From contig CAKSNZ010000012.1 of assembly GCA_934476515.1 (NCBI GenBank), positions 1 through 49,254 of the forward strand: a stretch of DNA of 49,254 bases, read 5' to 3'. Position 1 is the stretch's first letter. Every line of letters begins with the position of its first letter. Shown here one piece after another: positions 33,782-42,268 of this stretch. The notes below the pieces were generated by a model that saw nothing but the letters and a program-made list of their open reading frames with translations, searched no databases and was not told where the DNA came from. A program made the translations under genes and the position numbers. The stretch is from an uncultured Ruminococcus sp. (GTDB taxonomy: Bacteria; Bacillota; Clostridia; Oscillospirales; Acutalibacteraceae).

Positions 33782-35161
33782 ATGAAAGTTATAGATTACT
33801 TAAAGGAATACAACAAAAAGAATATTTATCCTTTCCATATGCCGGGAAATAAAAGACAAGGTGAATTTAATCAACTTGATTTTACTGAGGTTGAGGACTT
33901 AGACAACCTATATCACCCTGAGGGTATTTATAAGGAAAGTTTAGACAGAATTAAAAATTTATACAGTACCAAAGGAAGTTATATTTTAGTAAACGGCAGT
34001 ACAGTTGGAATTTTATCGGCTATTACAGGTTGTGCTAAAAAAGGTGGCAATATTTTAATGGCTAGAAATTGTCACAAATCTGTTTATAATGCAGTAGAAA
34101 TTTGGGACTTATCCCCTACCTACTTAATGCCTAAATCGGTACATTCTTTTATGGGAGAAATTTTGTCAAGTGATGTTGAAGATGCACTTAATAGCAATCC
34201 TAAAATTACAGTATGTATTGTAACTTCTCCTACATATGAGGGGATTGTAAGTGATATAAAAAGTATTGCCGAGATTTGTCACAACCACAATGTAACTTTA
34301 ATTGTTGATGAAGCACATGGAAGTCACCTAATGTTTGATGATTATTTTCCAAATTCAGCAACAGAACTTGGTGCTGATGTAGTAATACAAAGTACCCACA
34401 AAACATTAACTTCCTTAACAGGCACAGGGTTACTTCATATTTGCAGTAACAGAGTTAACAAAGATATTATTAAGAAAAGACTGATGACCTTTCAGACTTC
34501 ATCACCTAACTACTTAATGGTTGCATCAGTTGACAGATGTATTTGTGAAATTATCGAAAAAGGCAAAGAATTATTCTCTGCATACAGAAAAAGAATTAAC
34601 AATTTTTACTTAGAATGTGGAAAACTCAAGAACCTTTCTATATATAAAGGTGAAAATGCTTTTGCCTTTGACAAAAGTAAAATTGTAATTCTAACACAAA
34701 ACACTGACCTATCAGGTACAGAACTGCAAAAAATTCTTAGAGAAAAATATTTAATAGAAACAGAAATGGCATCAGCTGATTATATTATTGCTATGACAAG
34801 CATATATGATACTGATGAGGGTTTCAGCAGATTAATTAACGCCCTTAAAGATATTGACAAAAACTGTATATATAGAGAAAAGAAAAATATAACTCTAAAC
34901 CACATTCCTAAAATAAAAATCAAGCCTTGTAAAGTTGAAGATATGAAAAAGGAATTTATAGATATAGAAAACTGTTGTGGTAAAGTTTCCGGTGAATATA
35001 TTTATGCTTATCCACCGGGAATACCTATTATTTCCATAGGTGAAGTTTTTGACGAAAAAGCAGTTAACACTATTAAATATTTAATAGAAAAAGGTGTTAA
35101 TGTGGTGAGTGAAGGCAATAAACTTCCTTTTAAGGTGTGTTGTGCTATTGACACAAGGTAA
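33782..35161 (+). CDS. PLP-dependent Orn/Lys/Arg decarboxylase family protein
   Basis: 459 aa fold-type I enzyme. The N-terminal FHMPGNKRQ, the DEAHGSHL motif holding the PLP-binding Asp and His, and STHKTLTSLTGTG with the Schiff-base Lys are clear. A C-terminal YPPGIP motif is also present. It is shorter than biodegradative decarboxylases because the N-terminal wing domain is absent, as in SpeA/YaaO-type proteins. Substrate (arginine, lysine or ornithine) is undetermined. TTG at 33776 is open, but ATG 33782 fits the AGGG ribosome binding site. Confidence 0.88.
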   Translation: MKVIDYLKEYNKKNIYPFHMPGNKRQGEFNQLDFTEVEDLDNLYHPEGIYKESLDRIKNLYSTKGSYILVNGSTVGILSAITGCAKKGGNILMARNCHKSVYNAVEIWDLSPTYLMPKSVHSFMGEILSSDVEDALNSNPKITVCIVTSPTYEGIVSDIKSIAEICHNHNVTLIVDEAHGSHLMFDDYFPNSATELGADVVIQSTHKTLTSLTGTGLLHICSNRVNKDIIKKRLMTFQTSSPNYLMVASVDRCICEIIEKGKELFSAYRKRINNFYLECGKLKNLSIYKGENAFAFDKSKIVILTQNTDLSGTELQKILREKYLIETEMASADYIIAMTSIYDTDEGFSRLINALKDIDKNCIYREKKNITLNHIPKIKIKPCKVEDMKKEFIDIENCCGKVSGEYIYAYPPGIPIISIGEVFDEKAVNTIKYLIEKGVNVVSEGNKLPFKVCCAIDTR

Positions 35162-35218
35162 AAAATGATATAAAATATTATTAAATAAATTTGTTATTAA
35201 TTAAGGAGGAAATTTCCT

Positions 35219-35371
35219 ATGAAGAGAATCGTAACAGTTAATACAAGAAACCTAACTGAATCAGTTAAAAAGGGTGGCTGTGGTGAATGTCAGACATCAT
35301 GTCAGTCAGCTTGTAAGACTTCTTGTGGTATTGCAAATCAGCAGTGCGAAAAGCTAAAGGCTGAAAAATAA
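35219..35371 (+). CDS. scfA: SCIFF ranthipeptide precursor
   Basis: 50 aa, too short for ordinary gene calls. It has six cysteines in the classic SCIFF spacing: C21, C24, C28, C32, C36, C43 (core GGCGECQTSCQSACKTSC). The leader MKRIVTVNTRNLTES matches the family. The peptide is modified by the adjacent radical SAM maturase, which makes thioether cross-links. Residue 37 is Gly, where the well-studied CteA precursor has the cross-linked Thr, as I recall. Start after a perfect AAGGAGG. A hairpin with a T-run separates it from the maturase gene. Confidence 0.95.
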   Translation: MKRIVTVNTRNLTESVKKGGCGECQTSCQSACKTSCGIANQQCEKLKAEK

Positions 35372-35387
35372 TTAAAAAAGTAAAAGG

Positions 35388-35416
35388 TCGCCGTAGGGTT
35401 TCCTATGGCGATTTTT
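35388..35416 (+). terminator. Terminator-like hairpin between SCIFF and maturase genes
   Basis: TCGCCGTAGG / CCTATGGCGA (10 pairs, one G-U), loop GTTT, then TTTTT. It lies 16 nt after the precursor stop and 16 nt before the maturase ATG. Partial readthrough would give more peptide than enzyme. Confidence 0.8.
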
Positions 35417-35432
35417 ATTGTGGGGAAATTTT

Positions 35433-36827
35433 ATGGTACATTGTTATAAAAATAATGGCTACAATATTGTCCTAGACAGTAACTCAGGCAGTGTACATGC
35501 TGTTGATGAAGTAGCCTTTGAAGTAATTGATAAATATGAGTCAAGAAGTAAGGAAGAAATTATCCTTGAACTTTGTGACAAATACCCTGAAATTACTGCT
35601 GATGATATTGAAGAGATTTTTCAGGATATTGAGGAACTAAAAAAAGAAGGTAAACTTTTCTCAGAAGACAAGTTTAAGGACTTACAGATTGACATTAAAG
35701 CAAGACCTACTCAGCTAAAGGCACTTTGCTTACATATCGCTCACGATTGTAATATGTGTTGTAAATACTGTTTTGCCGGTGAAGGTGAATACAGTGGCGA
35801 CCGTTCACTTATGTCCTTTGAAGTAGGCAAAAGAGCTTTGGACTTTCTTATTGAACAGAGTGGTTCAAGAAAGAATCTGGAAGTTGACTTCTTCGGTGGT
35901 GAACCATTACTTAACTTTGATGTTGTTAAACAGCTTGTTGCTTATGCAAGAAGCATTGAAAAAGAAAAAGGCAAGAACTTCCGTTTCACACTAACAACTA
36001 ACGGTGTACTTCTTAATGACGAAGTTATGGAATGGGCTAACAAGGAATGTTACAATGTTGTTCTTTCACTGGACGGTAGAAAAGAAACTAACGACAGAAT
36101 GAGAAGAACAAGAAACGATAAGGGAACTTATGACCTTATCCTACCTAAGTTCCAAAAAATGGCTAAAGAAAGAAATCAGCAAGGCTACTACATTCGTGGT
36201 ACATACACTCACTACAACACAGACTTTGCAAATGATATTCTTCACCTGGCAGATTTAGGTTTTGAACAGTTAGCTATGGAACCTGTTGTTACCGACCCTA
36301 AGATGGACTATGCTTTACAAGAAAGTGATATTCCTAAGCTAAAGGATCAGTATGACCTACTTGCAAAGGAAATGTGCAAGAGAAACAGAGAAGGTAAAGG
36401 CTTTACTTTCTTCCACTATATGATTGACCTAGAGGGTGGTCCTTGTATCTACAAGAGAATCTCAGGTTGTGGTGTCGGTACTGACTATATGGCAGTTACA
36501 CCTTGGGGTGACCTATATCCTTGTCATCAGTTTGTGGGTGATGAAAAGTTCTTACTTGGTAATGTTTTTGACGGTGTTAAAAACACAGATATTGTTAACG
36601 AATTTAAACTATGTAATGTTTATTCAAGAGAAGCTTGTCAAGATTGTTTTGCTAAGTTATACTGTTCAGGTGGTTGTTCAGCTAATGCTTACCACACAAC
36701 AGGCAAAATCACAGGCACTTGCGATATGAGTTGTGAACTACATCGTAAGAGAGTTGAAAATGCAATTATGATTAAGATTGACGAACTTTTTGCAAATAGC
36801 GAAAATAACGAGAATAATCAGGAATAA
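35433..36827 (+). CDS. scfB: SCIFF radical SAM/SPASM maturase
   Basis: 464 aa. The N-terminal ~90 residues form a PqqD-like leader-peptide recognition domain. The radical SAM core has CNMCCKYC, giving CxxxCxxC, followed by the GGEP motif in VDFFGGEPLLNF. The C-terminal SPASM domain has cysteines in CGVGTDYMAV, DLYPCHQFVG, CQDCFAKLYCSGGCSAN and CDMSC for auxiliary clusters. It makes thioether bonds in the SCIFF peptide. TTG at 35418 is open, but GGGG precedes ATG 35433 at good spacing. Confidence 0.95.
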   Translation: MVHCYKNNGYNIVLDSNSGSVHAVDEVAFEVIDKYESRSKEEIILELCDKYPEITADDIEEIFQDIEELKKEGKLFSEDKFKDLQIDIKARPTQLKALCLHIAHDCNMCCKYCFAGEGEYSGDRSLMSFEVGKRALDFLIEQSGSRKNLEVDFFGGEPLLNFDVVKQLVAYARSIEKEKGKNFRFTLTTNGVLLNDEVMEWANKECYNVVLSLDGRKETNDRMRRTRNDKGTYDLILPKFQKMAKERNQQGYYIRGTYTHYNTDFANDILHLADLGFEQLAMEPVVTDPKMDYALQESDIPKLKDQYDLLAKEMCKRNREGKGFTFFHYMIDLEGGPCIYKRISGCGVGTDYMAVTPWGDLYPCHQFVGDEKFLLGNVFDGVKNTDIVNEFKLCNVYSREACQDCFAKLYCSGGCSANAYHTTGKITGTCDMSCELHRKRVENAIMIKIDELFANSENNENNQE

Positions 36828-36836
36828 GGAGAAACT

Positions 36837-37418
36837 ATGAAATCAAATTTCAAAGCAAAAATGATTTTCATAACAGAGCTCTTGCTAATTGGTTTTGTAG
36901 TTTTTTATGCAATTTTCTTATTTTTCAGAACAAGTATTTTCAAGACTATTACAGTTACACTAGGTGTTTTGCTATTTCATTTTGCAATGCGACTTTTTGT
37001 TAACTGGTTTTTCAAGAGTATGAAAGGCAGACCATGGAACCACACCAACAAATGGTTTAGGAAAAGAAATTACGAAAAAGGACTTTTCAAAGTTCTAAGA
37101 GTTGCAAGTTGGAAAAATCACATTCCCGACTACAACCCTGAGGATTTTGACCAAAAGCAAAAGAGATTATCCAAGATGATTTCTAACAGTTGCAGAGAAG
37201 AAGTTACTCATATTGTTATGATTATAGCTAATTTCTTACCTATCCTCTTACCTATCTTTTTGTCAGGTGTTAACTTTTGGTTACTGTTCTGGTTATCTGT
37301 TCTGGGTGGCATCATCGACTTAATGTTTATCCTAAAGCAAAGATATAACAGACCAAGAATGGTTAAGGCTTTTCACTCACAAGAGTCCCAGAGAAAAGAA
37401 TTTTATATGAATAATTAA
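36837..37418 (+). CDS. Membrane protein in the SCIFF operon (possible CrtO-like family)
   Basis: 193 aa. Two N-terminal hydrophobic helices (about 8-30 and 35-57) and two more near 122-165. Between them is a basic, aromatic region, WNHTNKWFRKRNYEKGLFKV through WKNHIPDY. This motif order resembles glycosyl-diaponeurosporenoate acyltransferase (CrtO)-like membrane proteins; that similarity is from memory and is weak. It begins 9 nt after the maturase stop with AAGGAG, so it belongs to the operon. A role in export, anchoring or modification of the peptide would be inference. Confidence 0.5.
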   Translation: MKSNFKAKMIFITELLLIGFVVFYAIFLFFRTSIFKTITVTLGVLLFHFAMRLFVNWFFKSMKGRPWNHTNKWFRKRNYEKGLFKVLRVASWKNHIPDYNPEDFDQKQKRLSKMISNSCREEVTHIVMIIANFLPILLPIFLSGVNFWLLFWLSVLGGIIDLMFILKQRYNRPRMVKAFHSQESQRKEFYMNN

Positions 37419-37421
37419 TCT

Positions 37422-37456
37422 ATAAAAGGACTGGAAACAGTCCTTTTATTTTTTAG
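37422..37456 (+). terminator. Intrinsic terminator of the SCIFF operon
   Basis: ATAAAAGGACTG / CAGTCCTTTTAT with loop GAAA, then TTTTTT. Confidence 0.9.
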
Positions 37457-37467
37457 AGTACTAGCAG

Positions 37468-37498
37468 AAAACTCCCTCAAATGAGGGAGTTTTTGTTT
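37468..37498. terminator. Second terminator-like hairpin
   Basis: AAAACTCCCTCA / TGAGGGAGTTTT with a 2-nt loop, followed by GTTTTA on the plus strand. On the minus strand it lies after the 44-aa peptide gene. Confidence 0.7.
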
Positions 37499-37527
37499 TA
37501 GAATATTTAGATTATATTATTTAAAAA

Positions 37528-37662
37528 TCAATCTTCATCATCAAAGCCACCGGTAACGGTATGGTTTACTGAGCTGAACGGTTCTGTCATTGACACTAAC
37601 ATAACACTTTCTGTAGAAAAAGTTTCCACAATCAATTCCGGCTTTTTGTATTTTTTCTTCAT
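37528..37662 (-). CDS. 44-aa peptide of the KKPELxVETF type
   Basis: Too short for ordinary calls but well supported. A perfect AGGAGGTG overlaps the stop of the upstream gene and leads to the ATG. The peptide begins MKKKYKKPELIVETFSTESV and ends in GGFDDED. Small proteins starting K-K-x-x-K-P-x-(L/I)-x-V-x-x-(F/L) are widespread in Clostridia and include RiPP-precursor-like candidates, but I know of no established function. It is translationally coupled to the secreted choice-of-anchor-L protein, so the two probably work together. Confidence 0.75.
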   Translation of the reverse strand: MKKKYKKPELIVETFSTESVMLVSMTEPFSSVNHTVTGGFDDED

Positions 37663-37673
37663 AAAAGCACCTC

Positions 37674-39689
37674 CTACTTACACAATTCATCAAGTGCATT
37701 ATATAGCTCAACATAAGCCTTTAGCACATCGTTATCTTTTGCTTTTGTTTCAATTTCTTGTAATGCAAGTTCATAAGAATTTGCATAATAGGACTTTTCC
37801 ATTACCATATTGCCGGTTTCATCAATATACCAAAAAGCAAAGATATAGTCTGTATTCATAGTATTTGCTTTTAGACCGTTATTATAACAAACAGACATTT
37901 TTTCTGTATCGGTAATGTTGTTTAATGAATAAACCTCAACACCCTTTAGCTTTAACAAATCTTTTCCACAAGGAATGTTACTTCTGTTATAGCCTAAATC
38001 TTTTAAGTCACCGTTGTTGCAGTTATACACCACATAACCGTAATCTTTGCAAGTTTTCTCAATACAACCGTCTACATTAAATGAAAGGCAGTCACTACAC
38101 TTTAGGCAAACATTTTCTGTAAGATTTTCGCACAACACTATATTTTTAACATTACTGTTTAATGGGTTATCAATCTTGTTTCCTACATTTTCACTAGGTG
38201 CAACATTCTTCTTAAACATAGTGTCATATAGCTTAACAATCTTGTTGCAAACATTGATTTCTTTACTGTTAAAGTCTAGATTTTCAGCATTACAGAACAT
38301 AGGGTAAAGTTGTCTGTCCTTAATGCCACTATGAACAATCTTGTCACTTTCTTCTCTAGCGAACATTACATAAATATGACTTTTTAGATTCTTTATATAA
38401 AGGTCACCTGAGATTTCACCACCACTATATTTGTAACCATTCTGAGTTGTGGTTTTGTTACACTTAACCTTTGTGCCATTTGTCATCATTTCTTTAGGTA
38501 TAGGCTTTTCACTGTCTTCTGTAATAATGTAGTACATATCTAGGTTTTCACCTTTACCGTAACAAGTTAAGTTATATGGTTCATCATAATGGAAATTAGT
38601 GTAGTAAGAGAACCTCTGTTGATTTAGTGGCAGGTCAACAATCTCAACATAATTTGAAATACCTGTACCGGAATAATCTCCTGTACCTGTTACAACAAGG
38701 TAGGCATATTTTCCTACCATATCCTTAGTAACTTTTAGAGTTTTACCTGTTTCATTAGGTAGTGGTGTTCCTTCTTTTCCATTTTCATCAGCAATATACC
38801 ACTGATATGTGCAGGTAGTTGCAGTATCCTTAAATGTAGGACTTAATGTACCGTTAGGCATATTTACGCCACTTATGATAGGATTCTCAATCTTCTTACC
38901 TAAGTTAATTGACTTACCCTCAATAAATACTGCTGAATTATAAATTGCATCGGAACAGTCGGCAATTGCAAGTTTTAGCTTTACTTTGCCACCCTTAGGA
39001 ATTTGTTTTGAAGTTTGAGCAGTAAACACATTACTCATACCATTAAAGCTGTCTTTATACACCTTGCTTGCTGAACCGGTAAAGTACTTGCCATACTTAA
39101 TATTCATAATGGAAGTATTATTTCCATTAGGTAGCTTTGCAATATTTTCATCATAGATACCGTCATTGTCGTAATCTACAAACAAACCGAAACAATCGTT
39201 GTAAATATCAGGTTGGTCAAATTCCGCTGAACCAAAAGAATAATTAAAGGCTAAAACAGTATCATAATTTGCATTATTAGTTAGGGTAAACTCCACACTT
39301 GCCAAATCGTACATACTGAAGTTAGTCATTTCCTTTAAATCTTTATCTGTTTGACTGTAGAAATGTACTTCATCACTGCCTAGTTTTGATGACTCCAAAA
39401 TACTTGACACATAACCGGTGGATAACATAAGTCCTTCATCAATGCCAACATTACCTTTGCCATTTTTGAAAGCACCTATCTGTCCTGATAAATTACCCTT
39501 CACCTTAATGTTAGAGACGTTCATACCATCCGACAGTACAGAAGAAACTATCTTCTCCTTATCACTTACATTAGTTACAGTAAAATTTTCTTTAGCACCG
39601 ACACTTATAATAGGCAAACAAAGTGCTGCCATACCAATAGAAACTACTGCTTTACATTTGTTTCTGAAATTCAAATTCTGAAACACCAT
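37674..39689 (-). CDS. Secreted choice-of-anchor-L domain protein, 671 aa
   Basis: A signal-peptide-like N-terminus (hydrophobic stretch at about 13-32, AVVSIGMAALCLPIISVGA) is followed by a choice-of-anchor-L domain (about 35-260: GMNVSNIKVKG, GLMLSTGYVSS, SFGSAEFDQP, FGLFVDYDNDG). Then comes an Ig-like segment (YQWYIADENG) and unrecognised regions, including a Cys-rich patch around 520-585 (CLKCSDCLSF). I see no transmembrane anchor or sorting signal at the C-terminus. It is likely a secreted adhesin or surface protein. The 44-aa peptide gene follows directly. Confidence 0.75.
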   Translation of the reverse strand: MVFQNLNFRNKCKAVVSIGMAALCLPIISVGAKENFTVTNVSDKEKIVSSVLSDGMNVSNIKVKGNLSGQIGAFKNGKGNVGIDEGLMLSTGYVSSILESSKLGSDEVHFYSQTDKDLKEMTNFSMYDLASVEFTLTNNANYDTVLAFNYSFGSAEFDQPDIYNDCFGLFVDYDNDGIYDENIAKLPNGNNTSIMNIKYGKYFTGSASKVYKDSFNGMSNVFTAQTSKQIPKGGKVKLKLAIADCSDAIYNSAVFIEGKSINLGKKIENPIISGVNMPNGTLSPTFKDTATTCTYQWYIADENGKEGTPLPNETGKTLKVTKDMVGKYAYLVVTGTGDYSGTGISNYVEIVDLPLNQQRFSYYTNFHYDEPYNLTCYGKGENLDMYYIITEDSEKPIPKEMMTNGTKVKCNKTTTQNGYKYSGGEISGDLYIKNLKSHIYVMFAREESDKIVHSGIKDRQLYPMFCNAENLDFNSKEINVCNKIVKLYDTMFKKNVAPSENVGNKIDNPLNSNVKNIVLCENLTENVCLKCSDCLSFNVDGCIEKTCKDYGYVVYNCNNGDLKDLGYNRSNIPCGKDLLKLKGVEVYSLNNITDTEKMSVCYNNGLKANTMNTDYIFAFWYIDETGNMVMEKSYYANSYELALQEIETKAKDNDVLKAYVELYNALDELCK

Positions 39690-39872
39690 CCTTTCTCATT
39701 TATTTATATGCGATGGATAGTGCAAAATTACTGTTATTTTCGTTTACAAGTTAAATTTGTTACATTAAACATAATAAATTACAGTAACAAAAAATTTTCC
39801 TTTATATTTAATAAACCTAAATTAAAATTAATTTGTAGAATTTTCCCTTTCATTGTGCTAAATCACAAAAGG

Positions 39873-39895
39873 AAAAAGGACTGCCTTTGCAGTCC
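39873..39895 (-). terminator. Intrinsic terminator of the lrgAB-gntR operon
   Basis: GGACTGC / GCAGTCC with loop CTTT (plus-strand reading). On the minus strand TTTTTCC follows the stem. Confidence 0.8.
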
Positions 39896-39901
39896 CAATC
39901 C

Positions 39902-40570
39902 TTAACTATTTAAAACATCATCTATTATATCGTAATGTAGGTTAATAGCGTTTTCACATTTTTCTTTATCCTTACTAATAAGGCTACTTAAAATATTTTT
40001 ATGTGCAGTATCTAACTTTTCTTTTGTATCAATGCCAATAATCTTAATTACTTCATCAATCCATCCTCTATACACATCAATAACTGCATCCATTATTGCC
40101 ATCCAAAATACATTACCTGAGGACATAGCAAGAAGATAATGAAACATTTTATCCTTATCAACTTCATCATCAGTTGAAGTGGTTTCTTTATTTAATACAC
40201 TTTCAATTTCAGTAAAGTCAAAGTCACTTTTGTTCATAATTGTCATACAAACAGAAAGTTCCATTGTTCTTCTAAAATCACAAATATCTTTCTTAGACAC
40301 TACCTTTATCATAAGCAAGGTTCGTATCATTTCAGAAAATTTCTTAGACACATTACCTGTATAGTAGTTGCCTGAACCTCTCACACTTTCTGTGATACCC
40401 ATATTCTCAAGACTTCTTAGGGCTTCTCTTGTAGAGTTTCTGCTAATGCCTAATTGTCCTGACAAAGTTCTTTCTGTTGGAAGTCTGTCACCGATAGAAA
40501 TATTGCCATTTGCAATTTCACTACAAATATAGTCAACTGCTTTTTGATATTCTCTAGAATTTTCTTTCAT
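39902..40570 (-). CDS. GntR/FadR-type regulator (FCD domain)
   Basis: 222 aa. Winged-helix N-terminus with GDRLPTERTLSGQLGISRNS and TREALRSLE, then an all-helical FCD ligand domain with the metal-site pattern (FRRTMELSV, KMFHYLLAMSSGN, AHKNILSSLI, HYDII). It is the third gene of the lrgA-lrgB-gntR operon. The perfect palindrome ATAATTGGT-ACT-ACCAATTAT at the operon promoter fits the FadR-type site TGGT-N3-ACCA, so it very probably regulates its own operon. The effector may be a carboxylate such as pyruvate or lactate; that is inference. Confidence 0.9.
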   Translation of the reverse strand: MKENSREYQKAVDYICSEIANGNISIGDRLPTERTLSGQLGISRNSTREALRSLENMGITESVRGSGNYYTGNVSKKFSEMIRTLLMIKVVSKKDICDFRRTMELSVCMTIMNKSDFDFTEIESVLNKETTSTDDEVDKDKMFHYLLAMSSGNVFWMAIMDAVIDVYRGWIDEVIKIIGIDTKEKLDTAHKNILSSLISKDKEKCENAINLHYDIIDDVLNS

Positions 40571-40578
40571 AAGTCACC

Positions 40579-41268
40579 TTACATAAATTGTGCAAAGATT
40601 GATGCACCGATAACTGTCATCAAACCGGAAACTGCAATAGACAAGCTACTCATAGCACCTTCGGTTTCGCCCATTTCCATTGCTTTTGCAGTACCTACTG
40701 CGTGACTTGCAGTACCGATAGCAATACCCTTTGCAATAGGATCTTTGATTTTAAACAACTTACAAATTGCCGGTGCAATAATATTGCCAAGTACGCCTGT
40801 AACAATGATAATTACACAAGTAAGTGTAACATTGCCTTTTAATTCTTCTGAAACACCGATACCGATAGCAGTAGTAATTGACTTAGGTAACATTGTTACA
40901 TACTCTGTATGATTTAGTCCAAAAATCACACTCATACCTAAAACAGAAAGCAAAGAGGTAAGTACACCGGAAAGAATACCTATCAAAATTGCCTTAATGT
41001 TCTTCTTAAGCACCTCTAGCTTTTCATAAAGAGGAACTGCTAAACAAACAGTAGCAGGTGTTAAAAGATAGTTAAGATATTTAGCACCGCTGTTATAAAC
41101 TTTATAGTCAATACCACTTACAAGCAAAACAACAATTGTTGCTACAATAGAAATAAGTAGTGGATTAAAAATAGCTAACTTAAACTTGTTATTTAACAAG
41201 ATACCAAAACCATAGGACAAAATGCTAATCGCAACACCAAAAAATACAGAATCATCAAAAAAGTTCAT
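40579..41268 (-). CDS. lrgB: LrgB-family membrane protein
   Basis: 229 aa, about seven hydrophobic segments, with the family core SKSITTAIGIGVSEEL (MLPKSITTAI...) and AKGIAIGTASHAVGTAKAMEMGE near the C-terminus. LrgB/CidB proteins with LrgA act in pyruvate transport and in control of autolysis, depending on the organism. Its start overlaps the lrgA stop, so the two are coupled. Confidence 0.95.
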   Translation of the reverse strand: MNFFDDSVFFGVAISILSYGFGILLNNKFKLAIFNPLLISIVATIVVLLVSGIDYKVYNSGAKYLNYLLTPATVCLAVPLYEKLEVLKKNIKAILIGILSGVLTSLLSVLGMSVIFGLNHTEYVTMLPKSITTAIGIGVSEELKGNVTLTCVIIIVTGVLGNIIAPAICKLFKIKDPIAKGIAIGTASHAVGTAKAMEMGETEGAMSSLSIAVSGLMTVIGASIFAQFM

Positions 41269-41630
41269 TATTCCTTATCCCCCTTTTTACTATGTCTAAT
41301 AACCCACTGTGTAACTCTACCGGCAACTGCCATAACAAGTACAGTTGAAACAATAGTAATAATTGCATAGGCAATAACATTAGGCTTAATAATATCCCAA
41401 GACTCAATTATACCTACTGCTGCCGGAATAAACATAAGTGGCATAATTTCAATTAGGAATACTGCTGTTTTTTTAACATCAGCAATCTTAACTATCTTGA
41501 AATGTAGGCACAAAAACATTATTACCAAACCATAGATACTTGATGGTATAGGCAAAGGAATAAGATAATTCAAAAGTTCCCCTATTAATGAAATTACAAT
41601 GATAATCCCAAATTCACGAATATATTTCAT
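41268..41630 (-). CDS. lrgA: LrgA/CidA-family membrane protein
   Basis: 120 aa with four hydrophobic segments and the family start GELLNYLIPLPIPSSIYGLV and PLMFIPAAVGI. It is the partner of LrgB; holin-like topology, with a reported role in pyruvate uptake in some Firmicutes. First gene of the operon, start after GGAGGGG, directly downstream of the operator palindrome. Confidence 0.94.
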   Translation of the reverse strand: MKYIREFGIIIVISLIGELLNYLIPLPIPSSIYGLVIMFLCLHFKIVKIADVKKTAVFLIEIMPLMFIPAAVGIIESWDIIKPNVIAYAIITIVSTVLVMAVAGRVTQWVIRHSKKGDKE

Positions 41631-41641
41631 ATAACCCCTCC

Positions 41642-41686
41642 ATAATTGGTACTACCAATTATACACCTTTAAAATTCTACGGTCAA
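41642..41686 (-). promoter_or_regulatory. lrgA promoter with FadR-type operator
   Basis: On the minus strand, TTGACC (41681-41686), 17 nt, TATAAT (41658-41663). The perfect inverted repeat ATAATTGGT-ACT-ACCAATTAT (41642-41662) overlaps the -10 and the start of transcription. Its core, TGGT-N3-ACCA, is the FadR-subfamily consensus, matching the GntR regulator encoded in the same operon. Confidence 0.88.
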
Positions 41687-41849
41687 TAAATAGATGTACA
41701 TTTCTTAAAAACTGTTAATACCACTATGTAGAAAGGTTTTCTCACTATAATTTTGTGAATATTTTAATTTTTAATACGGATATAATTACAATTGCAAAAT
41801 TCAAATCAGAGTTTTATAATTATAATATAATTTTATAGGAAGTAATAAT

Positions 41850-42224
41850 ATGCAAACTATTGATGAGGCATTAGAAAAATTAAGTAAATCAAAGTTCCGT
41901 TCAAGTTTTCACTTAAAAGAAAAGGACATTGAATATATAAACAAAGTTGGTATGGATAAAATAAAACAACATGCAAAGGACTTTATCAAAAAAAGACTTG
42001 CACCAAAATATATTCCCAATGACGGAAAGCAAACACCAATGAAGGGGCATCCTGTTTTCATAGCACAACACGCTTGTGGTTGTTGCTGTAGAGGTTGCTT
42101 AAACAAATGGTATAGAGTAAGTAAGTCCACCATTCTTACCGAAACTCAGCAAGAAAAAATTGTAAACCTACTTATGGCTTGGATTGAAAAGGAATATAAC
42201 AGTAAAATTAATACACAAAAATAA
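41850..42224 (+). CDS. DUF4186 family protein
   Basis: 124 aa. Nearly the whole DUF4186 pattern is visible: KFRSSFHLKEKDIEYI, HAKDFIKKRLAP, NDGKQTPMKGHPVFIAQHA, then CGCCCRGCLNKWY, which could bind a metal. The family is of unknown function. ATG preceded by AGGAAG. It stands alone and converges with the nitroreductase gene. Confidence 0.88.
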   Translation: MQTIDEALEKLSKSKFRSSFHLKEKDIEYINKVGMDKIKQHAKDFIKKRLAPKYIPNDGKQTPMKGHPVFIAQHACGCCCRGCLNKWYRVSKSTILTETQQEKIVNLLMAWIEKEYNSKINTQK

Positions 42225-42250
42225 GCCCTATTCACAACAGAATAGGGCTT
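42223..42250. terminator. Bidirectional intrinsic terminator
   Basis: AAGCCCTATTC / GAATAGGGCTT with a 6-nt loop, T-rich on both outgoing sides. Shared by the DUF4186 and nitroreductase genes. Confidence 0.85.
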
Positions 42251-42268
42251 TGCTATACCAATATTTAA

